A stretch of 64,000 bases of DNA from Mesorhizobium muleiense (GTDB lineage Bacteria > Pseudomonadota > Alphaproteobacteria > Rhizobiales > Rhizobiaceae), in NCBI RefSeq assembly GCF_900099905.1, contig NZ_FNEE01000002.1, positions 186,001-250,000 of the forward strand, read 5' to 3'. The notes under the pieces were generated by a model. That model did no database searches and was not told where the DNA came from. It saw only the letters and a list, made by a program, of their open reading frames with translations. Made by a program: the position numbers and the translations under genes. This document shows, piece by piece, positions 7,920 through 20,133 of this stretch. Each line of letters starts with the position of its first letter. The first letter of the stretch is position 1.

Positions 7920-8353
7920 ATGACGTCGGCGCGCTTCTCGAACGCCTCGGAAAACATGCGGAAGGCGCGATCGAACATCGCTCCCATCACCGCACCCAGA
8001 ATACGACTCTTGAATTCGTAGTCGATGAAGAAGCAGACATTGCAGCCGCCGTCGGCCGGCTCGAAACGCCAGGCATTGCTCAGATATTTGAACGGACCGT
8101 CGATATATTTGACGTCGATGGCCTTCTCGTCAGGCTTTAGCAGCACCTGCGTGGTGAAAGTCTCGCGGATCGCCTTGTAGCCAATGCTCATGTCGGCGAC
8201 GAGGAGGGTGCGTCCGTCGCGTTCCTTGCGCGAGCGAACCGTCAGCGCCTCGCAAAGCGGCAGGAATTGCGGATAGGATTCGACATCGGCGACCAGTGCG
8301 AACATCTGTTCCGGCGTATGCGCAACGCGGCGATGGGCTTCGAATTGTGGCAT
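7895..8353 (-). CDS. RatA/Coq10-type START-domain protein
   Basis: This 152-residue single-domain START/polyketide-cyclase-like protein has FEAHRRVAHTPEQMFALVADVESYPQFLPLC at its start, the typical Coq10/RatA N-terminus, with TFTTQVLLKPDEKAIDVKYIDGPFKYL in the middle. Mitochondrial Coq10 binds ubiquinone and aids its use in respiration. Bacterial members are often called RatA after an E. coli report of ribosome-association toxicity, but the quinone role is more likely here. It starts 12 bases after the lipA stop and is probably co-transcribed with it. The end overlaps cinA tail to tail. Confidence 0.88.
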   Translation of the reverse strand: MPQFEAHRRVAHTPEQMFALVADVESYPQFLPLCEALTVRSRKERDGRTLLVADMSIGYKAIRETFTTQVLLKPDEKAIDVKYIDGPFKYLSNAWRFEPADGGCNVCFFIDYEFKSRILGAVMGAMFDRAFRMFSEAFEKRADVIYGAAPAA

Positions 8354-8365
8354 GAAACCAGTGTG

Positions 8366-9331
8366 TTAGGCGGACTTCTTGAGAAACGCTTCCCGTGCCG
8401 CGCGCAGCTTGGCGAAATCGTCGCCGGCGTGATGCGACGAACGCGTCAGCGGGCTCGATGCCACCAGCAGGAAGCCCTTGGTCTTGCCGATCGTCTCGAA
8501 GGACTTGAATTCCTCCGGCGTGACGAAACGGATCACCGGATGGTGCTTTTTCGATGGCTGCAGATACTGACCGATGGTCATGAAGTCGACATTGGCCGAA
8601 CGCAGATCGTCCATCAACTGCAGGATCTCGTTCCGCTCCTCGCCAAGGCCAACCATGATGCCGGATTTGGTGAAGATCGAGGGATCGAGTTCCTTGACCC
8701 GCTGCAGCAGTCTGATCGAATGGAAATAGCGGGCGCCCGGCCGGACCGTCAGATAGTTCGACGGAACGGTCTCCAGATTGTGGTTGAACACATCAGGCTT
8801 GGCTGCCACCACGATCTCCAGCGCGCCGTCCTTGCGCAGGAAGTCGGGCGTCAGGATTTCGATCGTCGTCGAAGGCGTTGCCGCCCTGATGGCGCCGATG
8901 ACCTCGGCAAAGTGCTGAGCGCCGCCATCGGCGAGATCGTCGCGGTCGACTGAGGTGATGACGACATGGGTCAGACCCATTTGCTTGACGGCGTCGGCGA
9001 TGCGCGCCGGTTCATCGGGATCGAGCGCGGTTGGAATGCCGGTAGCGACGTTGCAGAAGGCGCAGGCACGCGTGCAGATCTCGCCCATGATCATGAAGGT
9101 GGCGTGCTTCTTCTCCCAGCACTCACCGATATTGGGGCACCCGGCCTCTTCGCACACCGTCACCAGCCTGTGCGACTTCACGATGTCGCGCGTCTCGGCA
9201 TAGCCTTTCGACATCGGCGCCTTGACGCGGATCCAGTCGGGCTTGCGCAGCACATCCTGGTCAGGCTTGTGCGCCTTTTCAGGATGCCGCAGGCGCGGCG
9301 CATTGGCGATCGTGTCGAGGACGGTGACCAT
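8366..9331 (-). CDS. lipA: Lipoyl synthase
   Basis: This 321-residue radical-SAM enzyme inserts two sulfurs into the octanoyl group on lipoyl domains. Both 4Fe-4S sites are visible: the auxiliary-cluster motif [13 protein letters not shown] and the radical-SAM triad in CTRACAFC. The conserved C-terminal Ser that ligates the auxiliary cluster appears in the LTRSSHHA region. Its products are used by the E2 (pdhC) and the lipoylated E1-beta (pdhB) encoded just upstream in the same direction, so the cofactor maker and its targets are clustered. Confidence 0.97.
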   Translation of the reverse strand: MVTVLDTIANAPRLRHPEKAHKPDQDVLRKPDWIRVKAPMSKGYAETRDIVKSHRLVTVCEEAGCPNIGECWEKKHATFMIMGEICTRACAFCNVATGIPTALDPDEPARIADAVKQMGLTHVVITSVDRDDLADGGAQHFAEVIGAIRAATPSTTIEILTPDFLRKDGALEIVVAAKPDVFNHNLETVPSNYLTVRPGARYFHSIRLLQRVKELDPSIFTKSGIMVGLGEERNEILQLMDDLRSANVDFMTIGQYLQPSKKHHPVIRFVTPEEFKSFETIGKTKGFLLVASSPLTRSSHHAGDDFAKLRAAREAFLKKSA

Positions 9332-9457
9332 CAGAAATCCAGTTCATTCGCGATCGCTTCCGGCGTTCGCTTTCCATCTAGGACTTTTCGCTGCAAAGAA
9401 AAAGGCCGCGGCGACGCATGCCGCCACAGCCGTTTTCGCATGGCAAGAGTTCAGCAA

Positions 9458-9715
9458 CTAACGGCGCACCATGCGCCCCGCCAAGATCAGCAGGCAGGCG
9501 CCAACGAAACCGGTGATCAGATAGGCGATCCAGCCGGTGCCGAAGGCGCCGATGTTGAGCGCCTGCAGGATGGCATTCAGCACGATCGCGCCGACGATGC
9601 CCAGAACGATGTTCATCAAGATGCCCATGTTGCTTTTCATGAACATCTCGGCAAGCCAGCCCGCCAGCCCGCCAATGATGATGGCTGCGATCCAGCCCAC
9701 GCCATTCACGTCCAT
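9458..9715 (-). CDS. GlsB/YeaQ/YmgE-family small membrane protein
   Basis: This 85-residue inner-membrane protein has three hydrophobic segments and the family features GWIAAIIIGGLAGWLAE, GILMNIVLGIVGAIVLN and ITGFVGACLLIL, ending in the charged tail GRMVRR. Members of this transglycosylase-associated/stress-response family are of unclear biochemical function. The ATG at 9715 is preceded by GGAGAGGGCAT, a good ribosome site; a longer upstream frame to 9785 adds residues with no family match. It sits between lpd and lipA on their strand. Confidence 0.88.
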   Translation of the reverse strand: MDVNGVGWIAAIIIGGLAGWLAEMFMKSNMGILMNIVLGIVGAIVLNAILQALNIGAFGTGWIAYLITGFVGACLLILAGRMVRR

Positions 9716-9811
9716 ATGCCCTCTCCTCTGGTGATAAATGCATCCGGAAACGAATTACCTTACGGTTGAGTTCCTTGGCTCTCACCTTTTGAGTCTCACG
9801 CGGTCAATTTA

Positions 9812-11275
9812 TCACGCGTTGAGCGCGCGGCCATAGGCGTCGAGCACGCTTTCCTTCATCATCTCCGACAGCGTCGGGTGCGGGAAGATCGTGTGCATCA
9901 GCTCTTCCTCGGTGGTCTCCAGGTTCATCGCCACGACAAAGCCCTGGATCAGCTCGGTCACTTCGGCGCCGACCATATGTGCGCCGAGCAACTGCCCGGT
10001 CTTCCTGTCGAAGATGGTCTTGACGAACCCCTGGTCCTCGCCGAGCGCAATGGCCTTGCCGTTGGCGGCGAACTGAAAGCGGCCGACGCGGATGTCCTTG
10101 CCTTCGGCCTTGGCTTTCGCTTCAGTCAACCCGACGGAGGCAACCTGCGGGTTGCAATAGGTGCAGCCCGGAATTTTCAGTTTGTCAGTGGCGTGCACGC
10201 CGGGGACGTTGGCGATCTTTTCCACGCAGACCACGCCTTCATGCTCGGCCTTGTGGGCGAGCATAGGCGGGCCGGCAACGTCGCCGATGGCATAGATGCC
10301 GGGCACATTGGTGCTGCCGTAGCCGTCGACGACGACGCAGCCGCGCTCGGTGTTCACGCCGAGCGCCTCGAGGCCGAGATTCTCGATATTGCCCTGCACG
10401 CCGACGGCCGAGATCATCCGGTCGGCGGTGATCTTCTCGACCTTGCCGTCCTTCATCTCGACATGCGCGGTTACCGAGTTCGCAGCTTTTTCGACCTTGG
10501 TGACCTTGGCATCGAGGACGATCTTCATGCCTTGCTTCTCGAACTGCTTTTGCGCGAATTTCGAGACCTCTGCGTCCTCGACCGGCATCACCGCCGGCAA
10601 TAGCTCGACCACCGTCACCTCCGCGCCCATGGTGCGGTAGAATGAGGCGAATTCGATGCCGATTGCGCCCGAACCCATCACCAGCAGCGATTTCGGCATC
10701 TCCTTCGGCACCATCGCTTCGAAATAGGTCCAGATCAGCTTGCCGTCGGGCTCGATGCCGGGCAACGCCCGCGGCCTGGCCCCGGTCGCCAGGATGATGT
10801 GCTTGGCAGTGTATGTGCCCTCGCCCTTGACGCCCTTGGGCGCCGGCGGCTGTGGCTCCATCGGCTTCTTCGACGATTTCGACACGACGATCTCGCCCGG
10901 CCTGTCGCCGGAAGCCGCCATGGACAGCTTGGCTTCGCCCCAGATGACATCGACCTTGTTCTTCTTCATCAGGAAGGCGACGCCGCCGTTCAGCCGCAGC
11001 GAGACCTTTCGCGAGCGGTCGACCACGGCAGCGGTATCAACGCTGACCTTGCCGTCGATCTTCAAGCCGTAGTCCTTCAAATGATCCGAATAGTGCATGA
11101 TCTCGGCCGAACGCAGCAGCGCCTTGGTCGGGATGCAACCCCAGTTGAGGCAGATGCCGCCGAGATGCTCGCGCTCGACGATCGCTGTCTTGAACCCGAG
11201 TTGGGCGGAACGCACCGCCGTGACATAGCCGCCGGGGCCGGAGCCGATGATGATGACGTCGTAGTTCTCAGCCAC
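9812..11275 (-). CDS. lpdA: Dihydrolipoamide dehydrogenase (E3)
   Basis: At 487 residues this is a full-length E3 flavoenzyme. The FAD-binding start is YDVIIIGSGPGGYV, the redox disulfide is GGICLNWGCIPTKAL, the NAD-binding motif is VMGSGAIGIEFASFY, the second FAD motif is GIYAIGDVAGPPMLAHKAEHEG, and the C-terminal catalytic HPTLSE follows. It reoxidises dihydrolipoyl groups on E2. A short Pro/Lys-rich insertion occurs around KSSKKPMEPQPPAPKG (about 136-151), a feature of some alphaproteobacterial pdh-linked copies. It lies in the pdh cluster, 19 bases after the SGNH hydrolase gene, and most likely serves the PDH complex. Confidence 0.96.
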   Translation of the reverse strand: MAENYDVIIIGSGPGGYVTAVRSAQLGFKTAIVEREHLGGICLNWGCIPTKALLRSAEIMHYSDHLKDYGLKIDGKVSVDTAAVVDRSRKVSLRLNGGVAFLMKKNKVDVIWGEAKLSMAASGDRPGEIVVSKSSKKPMEPQPPAPKGVKGEGTYTAKHIILATGARPRALPGIEPDGKLIWTYFEAMVPKEMPKSLLVMGSGAIGIEFASFYRTMGAEVTVVELLPAVMPVEDAEVSKFAQKQFEKQGMKIVLDAKVTKVEKAANSVTAHVEMKDGKVEKITADRMISAVGVQGNIENLGLEALGVNTERGCVVVDGYGSTNVPGIYAIGDVAGPPMLAHKAEHEGVVCVEKIANVPGVHATDKLKIPGCTYCNPQVASVGLTEAKAKAEGKDIRVGRFQFAANGKAIALGEDQGFVKTIFDRKTGQLLGAHMVGAEVTELIQGFVVAMNLETTEEELMHTIFPHPTLSEMMKESVLDAYGRALNA

Positions 11276-11294
11276 GGATTTCTCCCATGATTCT

Positions 11295-11933
11295 CTAGAG
11301 TTCCAGCATCACGCGCACGATTGGCGCCAATGCCTGCCCGATTTTGCGCGTGTTCTCTGCGTCGAGATGGACGCCGTCGAGTGGCGTGGTCTCGGCCACC
11401 GAGCCGGCATCGAAGAAGCCGCAGCCGACCTCGTCGGCAAGGACGGAATATTGTGGTGCCAGCCGCTTCGACGCTTCATCGCCGCCGGCGAACATTTCTT
11501 TGAATTCGGCGTTTTCCGTGCGGCTGACGGCGGGCGGCGCGACGATCAGGATTTGCGGCGACGGCCAATCGAACGGGTAGTCGTGACCGCGCACGATGTC
11601 GATCAGGCGCTGCATGCCTTGCTTGGCGGCGACCGGATTGCCGTGAATCCACGGCTTCATGTCGTTGGCGCCGAGCATGATGATGACCAGGTCGATCGGC
11701 GCATGCGTCATCAAGATCGTCGGCAGCACTCTTGCGCCGTTACGGTCGGCGCCGGCCAAATGGTCGTCGAAAGCCGTTGTGCGGCCGTTCAAGCCTTCGG
11801 CGATGACCTCGACGCTGGCTCCCAACGTCGCCTGCAGCACACTCGGCCAGCGGTCCTTGAGCGGGTGGCGATCCAGACTTGCCGCATCATAGCCCCAGGT
11901 CAGCGAATCGCCGTAGCAAAGGACTGTTTTCAT
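11295..11933 (-). CDS. SGNH/GDSL-family hydrolase
   Basis: The 212-residue protein begins MKTVLCYGDSLTWG, the GDSL block with the nucleophilic Ser near residue 11. It continues with block II Gly in EGLNGRTT, block III in IIMLGANDMK, and a C-terminal DGVHLDAEN supplying Asp and His. No signal peptide is present, so it is probably a cytoplasmic esterase or arylesterase. A frame upstream is open for 22 more codons, but the ATG at 11933 puts the first strand at the N-terminus as in the family. The upstream small gene's stop overlaps this start (ATGA). Its location between pdhC and lpd is unusual; the role there is unknown. Confidence 0.88.
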   Translation of the reverse strand: MKTVLCYGDSLTWGYDAASLDRHPLKDRWPSVLQATLGASVEVIAEGLNGRTTAFDDHLAGADRNGARVLPTILMTHAPIDLVIIMLGANDMKPWIHGNPVAAKQGMQRLIDIVRGHDYPFDWPSPQILIVAPPAVSRTENAEFKEMFAGGDEASKRLAPQYSVLADEVGCGFFDAGSVAETTPLDGVHLDAENTRKIGQALAPIVRVMLEL

Positions 11934-12082
11934 GCGTTTGCCCCACTCCAGTCGAAATCTGCCTGCGCGCCCCTCACCCGCCAACCCACGAACAGCCAAT
12001 GCACGACGATCGTTACAACGCTGGAAAGGCTGAAGGCAAAAAGGCTGGTGAAGAGTTTTTCCGCACCCCCTCCTTCCCGCAC
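11930..12082 (-). CDS. Small membrane protein between pdhC and the SGNH hydrolase
   Basis: A 50-codon GTG-started frame fits between pdhC and the hydrolase. It has one transmembrane segment (about 11-34: FTSLFAFSLSSVVTIVVHWL) followed by GWRVRGAQADFDW. Its TGA overlaps the hydrolase ATG, a coupling that argues it is translated. The GTG sits right after GAAGGAGGGG, so the spacing to the Shine-Dalgarno is very tight. That region is an exact 16 bp tandem duplication, and without the second copy this GTG would be in another frame. I do not recognise the protein. Confidence 0.6.
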   Translation of the reverse strand: MREGGGAEKLFTSLFAFSLSSVVTIVVHWLFVGWRVRGAQADFDWSGANA

Positions 12083-12092
12083 CCCCTCCTTC
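12061..12092. repeat. Exact 16 bp tandem duplication carrying a ribosome site and GTG
   Basis: The unit CCGCACCCCCTCCTTC occurs twice head to tail (12061-12076, 12077-12092). On the minus strand each copy reads GAAGGAGGGGGTGCGG, a Shine-Dalgarno plus GTG. The copies put two GTG codons in different frames upstream of the small membrane protein. Confidence 0.9.
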
Positions 12093-12096
12093 CTTT

Positions 12097-13479
12097 CTAG
12101 ACCAGCATGCCCATCGGGTTTTCGATCATGCGCTTGAAGGCGCCGAGCAGTTCGGCGCCGAGCGCGCCGTCGACGGCGCGGTGATCGGTCGACAGAGTGA
12201 CTGACATGATTGTAGCGATCTTGATCTCACCGTTCTTGACCACCGCGCGCGCCTCGCCGGCGCCGACCGCCAGGATCGTCGCATGCGGCGGGTTGATGAC
12301 GGCGGCAAAGTCCTTGATGCCGAACATGCCGAGATTGGACACCGCAGTGGTGCCGCCCTGGTATTCTTCCGGCTTCAGCTTGCGGCTGCGCGCGCGGCTG
12401 GCAAGATCCTTCATCTCGTTGGAGATGACCGACAGCGTCTTTTCGTCGGCACGCCGGATGATCGGGGTGATCAGCCCGCCGGGGATCGACACGGCGACAC
12501 CGACGTCGGCATGCTTGTGCTTGACCATGGCGCTCTCGGTCCATGACGCATTGGCATCCGGCACCGCCATCAGCGCCATTGCCATCGCTTTGATGACCAT
12601 GTCGTTGACCGACAGCTTGTAGGCCGGCGCCTCACCCTTGTCGGTCTTCTTCACCGGGGCGGCCGCATTGAGCTGCGTGCGCAGGGCCAGGAGCGCATCA
12701 AGCTCGCAGTCGAGCGTCAGGTAGAAATGCGGGATGGTGGTCGTGGCCTCGACCAGCCGGCGCGCAATGGTCTTGCGCATGTTGTCATGCGGGACAAGCT
12801 CGTAAGAGCCGTCGGCAAACAGTTTCAGCACCTGGTCGTCCGACATTGGCTTGGCTGCGGCCGCCGGAGCCGGAGCGCCGGCAGGTGCCGCTTTCGCGGC
12901 GGGTGCCGCCTTGGCGCCGCCGCTGGAAATCGCTGCGTCGACATCGGCCTTGACCACGCGGCCATGCGGGCCGGAGCCTGTCACCGCGGACACATCGACA
13001 CCGGCTTCCCGGGCGATGCGACGGGCCAGCGGCGAGGCGAAGATACGTTCGCCGCTTGCATGGCCATTGGCAATCGGAGCCGCCTGGGGCGCCGGTGCGG
13101 CCGCAGGTTTCGGCGCTTCCGGCTTTGGGGTTTCCGCCTTTGGTGCTTCAGTTTTGGGGGCTTCTGTTTTTGGTGCCTCGGCTTTTGCCGGAGCGGCAGC
13201 GCCGTCGCCGCTTTTCGCGGCAGCCGCCGCATCTTCACCTTCGGCGGCGAGCACGGCGATCAGCGCGTTGACCTTGACGCCTTCGGTGCCGGCTGGAACC
13301 ACCAGCTTGGCCACCGTGCCCTCATCGACGGCTTCGACTTCCATCGTCGCCTTGTCGGTCTCGATCTCGGCGATCACGTCGCCCGGCGAAACCTTGTCGC
13401 CCTCCTTGACCAGCCACTTGGCAAGATTGCCCTCTTCCATCGTGGGCGACAGGGCCGGCATGGTGATGTTGATCGGCAT
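12097..13479 (-). CDS. pdhC: Pyruvate dehydrogenase E2, dihydrolipoamide acetyltransferase
   Basis: This 460-residue E2 core component has one N-terminal lipoyl domain (1-80, acceptor Lys in [12 protein letters not shown]), a long Ala/Pro/Lys/Glu-rich flexible linker (about 90-135, repeated APKTE-type units), a peripheral-subunit-binding domain (about 146-182: ASPLARRIAREAG, GPHGRVVKADV) and the catalytic domain ending with DHRAVDGALGAELL, which holds the active-site His and Asp. It transfers acetyl from lipoamide to CoA. A 98-residue membrane protein gene separates it from pdhB. Confidence 0.97.
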   Translation of the reverse strand: MPINITMPALSPTMEEGNLAKWLVKEGDKVSPGDVIAEIETDKATMEVEAVDEGTVAKLVVPAGTEGVKVNALIAVLAAEGEDAAAAAKSGDGAAAPAKAEAPKTEAPKTEAPKAETPKPEAPKPAAAPAPQAAPIANGHASGERIFASPLARRIAREAGVDVSAVTGSGPHGRVVKADVDAAISSGGAKAAPAAKAAPAGAPAPAAAAKPMSDDQVLKLFADGSYELVPHDNMRKTIARRLVEATTTIPHFYLTLDCELDALLALRTQLNAAAPVKKTDKGEAPAYKLSVNDMVIKAMAMALMAVPDANASWTESAMVKHKHADVGVAVSIPGGLITPIIRRADEKTLSVISNEMKDLASRARSRKLKPEEYQGGTTAVSNLGMFGIKDFAAVINPPHATILAVGAGEARAVVKNGEIKIATIMSVTLSTDHRAVDGALGAELLGAFKRMIENPMGMLV

Positions 13480-13524
13480 AGGTATTCTTCTCCCAAGCGA
13501 AATGCGTTCACCGTGTCAGCAGCG

Positions 13525-13820
13525 CTATACAGATAGCGAAAGAGTCTTTTCACCGATCGGTCTGCCGATCGACCAAGCGAGGAAATAGTTGAATGCCAGG
13601 AAAGAAGCGACCAGTCCGAGAATACCGCCACCCCACGCACTTATTTGGTAAAGAAGTTGCCGATCAACGCCGGCGATCGTTCCAACAAAATTGATGACAA
13701 ATCCGAATATAAAGCCAGAGACAAAGCCGAGGACAATGCCTGTAAGGCCCGCGCGCCAAAAAATCGCCCAAGCAATCCGTCGTGTCTCTCTCGCAGTCGC
13801 CACCGGATCCTCCCCATTCA

Positions 13821-13821
<1 letters not shown>
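13525..13821 (-). CDS. Small membrane protein between pdhB and pdhC
   Basis: The 98-residue protein has a short charged N-terminus (RETRR) and two or three hydrophobic segments: about 26-55 (LTGIVLGFVSGFIFGFVINF) and about 62-88 (WGGGILGLVASFLAFNYFLAW). Its ATG overlaps the pdhB stop by one base (TGATG), so translation is coupled to pdhB. A longer frame in the same register reaches back inside pdhB but is just shadow. I recognise no family; glycine-zipper-like spacing (GxxxGxxxG) occurs in the first hydrophobic stretch. A membrane protein inside the pdh gene row is not part of known PDH biochemistry. Confidence 0.72.
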
Positions 13822-15206
<1,385 letters not shown>

Positions 15207-15221
15207 GGCCTTGCCCTCTCG

Positions 15222-16268
15222 TTACAGTACGATATCGGTCCAGAGCTCGGACGGATCCGGCTCTGCGTCGTTCTGGGCAAATTCGGCGGCGTCGGCGACA
15301 ATGTCGCGGACCTCCTTGTCGACGGCTTTGAGCTCGTCCTCATCAGCCCACTTCTTGTCGAGCAGGCGCGCCTTGACCTGCTCGATCGGGCCGCGCTCGG
15401 AGCGCATCTTCTGCACTTCTTCCTTGGAGCGGTATTTTGCCGGATCGGACATCGAGTGGCCGCGGTAGCGATAGGTCTGCATTTCGAGAATCAGCGGCCC
15501 CTTGCCGTCACGGCACCATTCGGTGGCGAGATCGCCGGCTGCCTTGACTGCACGGACGTCCATGCCATCGACCTGGATGCCGGGGATCTTGAAGGAGGCG
15601 CCGCGGTGCGAAAAATCCGTCTCGGCCGACGAACGCGTTACCGAGGTGCCCATGGCATAGCGGTTGTTCTCGATGATGAAAATCACCGGCAGCTTCCACA
15701 GCGAGGCCATGTTGAAGCTTTCATAGACCTGGCCCTGATTGGCGGCGCCGTCGCCGAAATAGGTCAGTGTCACATTGTTGTTGCCACGATAGCGATTGGC
15801 GAAGGCGAGGCCGGTGCCGAGCGAGACCTGCGCGCCGACAATGCCGTGGCCGCCGTAAAAATGCTTCTCCTTGGAGAACATGTGCATGGAGCCGCCCTTG
15901 CCCCTGGACAGGCCGCCGCGGCGCCCGGTCAATTCGGCCATGACGCCGCGCGGCGACAGTTCCATCGCCAGCATGTGACCATGGTCGCGGTAGGCGGTGA
16001 TCATCTGGTCGCCGTCGATCAGCGCCATCTTCATGCCGGTGACAACTGCTTCCTGGCCGATATAGAGGTGGCAGAAGCCGCCGATGAAGCCCATGCCGTA
16101 GAGCTGGCCGGCCTTTTCCTCGAAGCGGCGAATGAGCAGCATGCGCCGGTAGGCGTCAAGCTCCTCATCCTTGGTGAAGTCGACAGGTTTGGGGGCTGAA
16201 AGCCCTGCCGATTTGCCGTCGGATTTGGGTTTGGTTTTGGCAGGCGCTTTTCTGGCGGCGGTGGCCAT
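15222..16268 (-). CDS. pdhA: Pyruvate dehydrogenase E1 alpha
   Basis: The 348-residue thiamine-diphosphate subunit has an N-terminal Lys/Ala-rich tail (KAPAKTKPKSDGK), then the E1-alpha body with FIGGFCHLYIGQEAV, YRDHGHMLA, GRRGGLSRGKGGSMH, the ThDP/Mg motif GDGAANQGQVYESFNMA ending in NN, and the loop YRYRGHSMSDPAKYR, which carries the phosphorylation-loop Ser positions in eukaryotes. It heads the leftward pdhA-pdhB-(membrane protein)-pdhC-(small protein)-SGNH-lpd row. The 173 bases before it, up to the ftsB stop, must contain the promoter, but I cannot fix one by eye. Confidence 0.97.
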   Translation of the reverse strand: MATAARKAPAKTKPKSDGKSAGLSAPKPVDFTKDEELDAYRRMLLIRRFEEKAGQLYGMGFIGGFCHLYIGQEAVVTGMKMALIDGDQMITAYRDHGHMLAMELSPRGVMAELTGRRGGLSRGKGGSMHMFSKEKHFYGGHGIVGAQVSLGTGLAFANRYRGNNNVTLTYFGDGAANQGQVYESFNMASLWKLPVIFIIENNRYAMGTSVTRSSAETDFSHRGASFKIPGIQVDGMDVRAVKAAGDLATEWCRDGKGPLILEMQTYRYRGHSMSDPAKYRSKEEVQKMRSERGPIEQVKARLLDKKWADEDELKAVDKEVRDIVADAAEFAQNDAEPDPSELWTDIVL

Positions 16269-16441
16269 GCATCACTCCCTGTTGGCGTCTCTTGCGGACA
16301 CTGAGGGAGATCAGTTCTCCCCACCGATTTGGCAAAAGGCTAACACGCGAGAAAGCGTTTCGCCATGCCGAAAAATGCATGGCTGACATGCGTCTAAGCG
16401 ATTAAAATCGTTGAAAATATCGGCGATTAACTTGAATTTGG

Positions 16442-16765
16442 TTATCTCGCCGTGGCCGGTAGCATGATGGTGATTTCGTCGGCGTGGGACACATTGAGCG
16501 CCTTGCGCGCCTGCTCGTCGAGCATGTCCTTCTCCAGCGTGCCCTGATGCATGAGCTGAACACGCCGCTGCAGATCGAGCCGGCGCGCCTTGACGGCATC
16601 GAGCTTACCTTGCAGGTCGACGGCTTCGGCTTGCAACCGGTATTTGGAATAGATGCCGAATTCGCCGTGGTAGGCATGAAAGCCGAAATAGGCGAGGAAC
16701 GCCACGCAGAGCGAGGGGATGATCAGCCGACCGGTATTTCTCTGCTTGTGCTGACGTGTCCACAT
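16442..16765 (-). CDS. ftsB: FtsB/DivIC-type septum formation initiator
   Basis: This 107-residue bitopic membrane protein has a basic N-terminus (MWTRQHKQRNTGR), one transmembrane helix (about 14-31, LIIPSLCVAFLAYFGFHAY) and a periplasmic coiled coil (about 38-85, heptad Leu/Val/Ala positions in RLQAEAVDLQGKLDAVKARRLDLQRRV). It ends in LDEQARKALNVSHADEI, typical of FtsB. It bridges FtsQ and FtsL in the divisome. Its position between eno and pdhA is the standard alphaproteobacterial arrangement. Confidence 0.9.
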   Translation of the reverse strand: MWTRQHKQRNTGRLIIPSLCVAFLAYFGFHAYHGEFGIYSKYRLQAEAVDLQGKLDAVKARRLDLQRRVQLMHQGTLEKDMLDEQARKALNVSHADEITIMLPATAR

Positions 16766-16777
16766 GACCCAAATCCC

Positions 16778-16819
16778 TTAGAGCGCCGCGCGCGCCTGGA
16801 CGCGCAAAGGGCGCTCTAA
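16778..16819. repeat. Palindrome upstream of ftsB
   Basis: The arms TTAGAGCGCC (16778-16787) and GGCGCTCTAA (16810-16819) are exactly complementary, with a G+C-rich 22-base loop. It lies 13 bases upstream of the ftsB start, so it is in the ftsB leader or promoter. It resembles rhizobial intergenic palindromes but I cannot name the class. Confidence 0.6.
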
Positions 16820-16896
16820 CCACTCTGCGACCTAGCCCTTTCTCGCCCGATTGTGCTTAATGGACGGTTACGGACGACCGGATCTGGCGGTGTTGA

Positions 16897-16928
16897 AACA
16901 AAAAAGGCGAGAATGCCCCGCCCTTTCG
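16897..16928 (-). terminator. Intrinsic terminator after eno
   Basis: On the minus strand AAAGGGCG pairs with CGCCTTTT (one bulged G) around the loop GGGCATTCT and is followed by a T-run. It lies about 40 bases past the eno stop. Confidence 0.7.
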
Positions 16929-16964
16929 TTTTCGGATTTTCTGGGTTTTAGGATTTTCTGCGGC

Positions 16965-19124
<2,160 letters not shown>

Positions 19125-19158
19125 AAGTTGGCGGCCAATGAGCCGGGAAACCGGGTGG

Positions 19159-19473
19159 CTAATGTGCCCCTTCGCTCGGCTGTTTACTGCCTGCCCCTAA
19201 CGCTTGTTCCAGTTCCTGAAAGAAACGTTCTGCGCGCATTATTGTTAACTGCGTCTTGCGCTCTCCGCCCTGCAGGTCGCCCTCATTTGGCGTTGATAAC
19301 CGCAACCCCTCTAGCACCTGATATTTTATCCCATCTAGAAGACCTTGGCCTCTCGCGCTCACCATATTCAGAAGAAGGGTCTGCATGATAACGCGGTTGA
19401 CCGCTTGGTCGGCGCTCAACTCGTTGAAGATCAATTCTAGTTCCCGCTGAGTAGCTTCGATAGATTTCGACAT
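19159..19473 (-). CDS. Hypothetical helical protein
   Basis: A 104-residue frame, entirely soluble and mostly helical, with a regular amphipathic N-terminus (IEATQRELELIFNELSADQAV) and a second helix near ERFFQELEQAL. The composition looks like a real protein, and GGGGGATCGATCC precedes the ATG, a weak ribosome site. I recognise no family. It faces the preceding membrane protein tail to tail with a 34-base gap. Confidence 0.5.
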   Translation of the reverse strand: MSKSIEATQRELELIFNELSADQAVNRVIMQTLLLNMVSARGQGLLDGIKYQVLEGLRLSTPNEGDLQGGERKTQLTIMRAERFFQELEQALGAGSKQPSEGAH

Positions 19474-19558
19474 GGATCGATCCCCCGGTTCCAGCGGGCA
19501 GACCCTAGCGCTTTTTTCGCCACAATAGGAAGCTTTTCGGGCTTGGGGGCCAAGCAGT

Positions 19559-19774
19559 TCAGGCCGCCGACGCCTTCCGCAGATGCGAGACGGCGGGCGC
19601 TTCGCGTTCGCCTGTTAGCTTGGCCAGCTCTGCGCGGTCGATGACGGCGGTCAATTGCTCGCCACTGTACAGGTGGAGCACGCACCGCTGCGGATTGTCA
19701 CGCTTTCCGCTCAAGGTGATTCTTTCGATGTGATCGCTGTTGATGAAGCTGCTGCCGGCGGTTGCAATGAACAT
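19559..19774 (-). CDS. Small hypothetical protein of the element
   Basis: The 71-residue protein starts at the ATG at 19774, preceded by CAGGAGAAAGGCC, a strong ribosome site. A longer frame to 19942 has a low-complexity, unlikely N-terminus. The sequence (FIATAGSSFINSDHIERITL, CVLHLYSGEQLTAVIDRAELAKL) predicts a small beta-sheet protein with a C-terminal helix. I recognise no family. The same size and beta-rich style recur in the 66-residue protein upstream. Confidence 0.6.
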   Translation of the reverse strand: MFIATAGSSFINSDHIERITLSGKRDNPQRCVLHLYSGEQLTAVIDRAELAKLTGEREAPAVSHLRKASAA

Positions 19775-20133
19775 GGCCTTTCTCCTGCAAAGTGGGGCCG
19801 CACGCCTAGGCCAAAACGGGCGGCCCCTATCCCACCGGCCGGGCGTCTTTTCGCGTGAGGGACCGGCCGGTGGAATTCTCGTGCAACGCCCATCTTCAGA
19901 CCCTTGTGGCTCCCGGATCAGCGATGTGTCCCGAATCGTCATACATTTCCGGCCTTTTTCGTCACCTCAGCCGCTCTCGACACGTTTCGGGCTGGCAATT
20001 GGCCGCCGGGGAAACTGTCGGAAACCACGGCGGCCTATCGGGTAGCCGGCCTGCGCACAGCCTTGCCCGAATTGTTGGAGCCGCCCGGCGAAAGCGGAAG
20101 GAAACCGGACGGCCCCATCGCGCCAAATCCCGC
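19775..20133. other. Non-coding stretch with a leader hairpin
   Basis: No convincing gene on either strand. Overlapping plus-strand frames exist but lack ribosome sites and have erratic composition. CCACCGGCC (19832-19840) and GGCCGGTGG (19865-19873) form a 9 bp inverted repeat 58-99 bases upstream of the 71-residue gene's start, possibly a leader structure. Confidence 0.4.
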
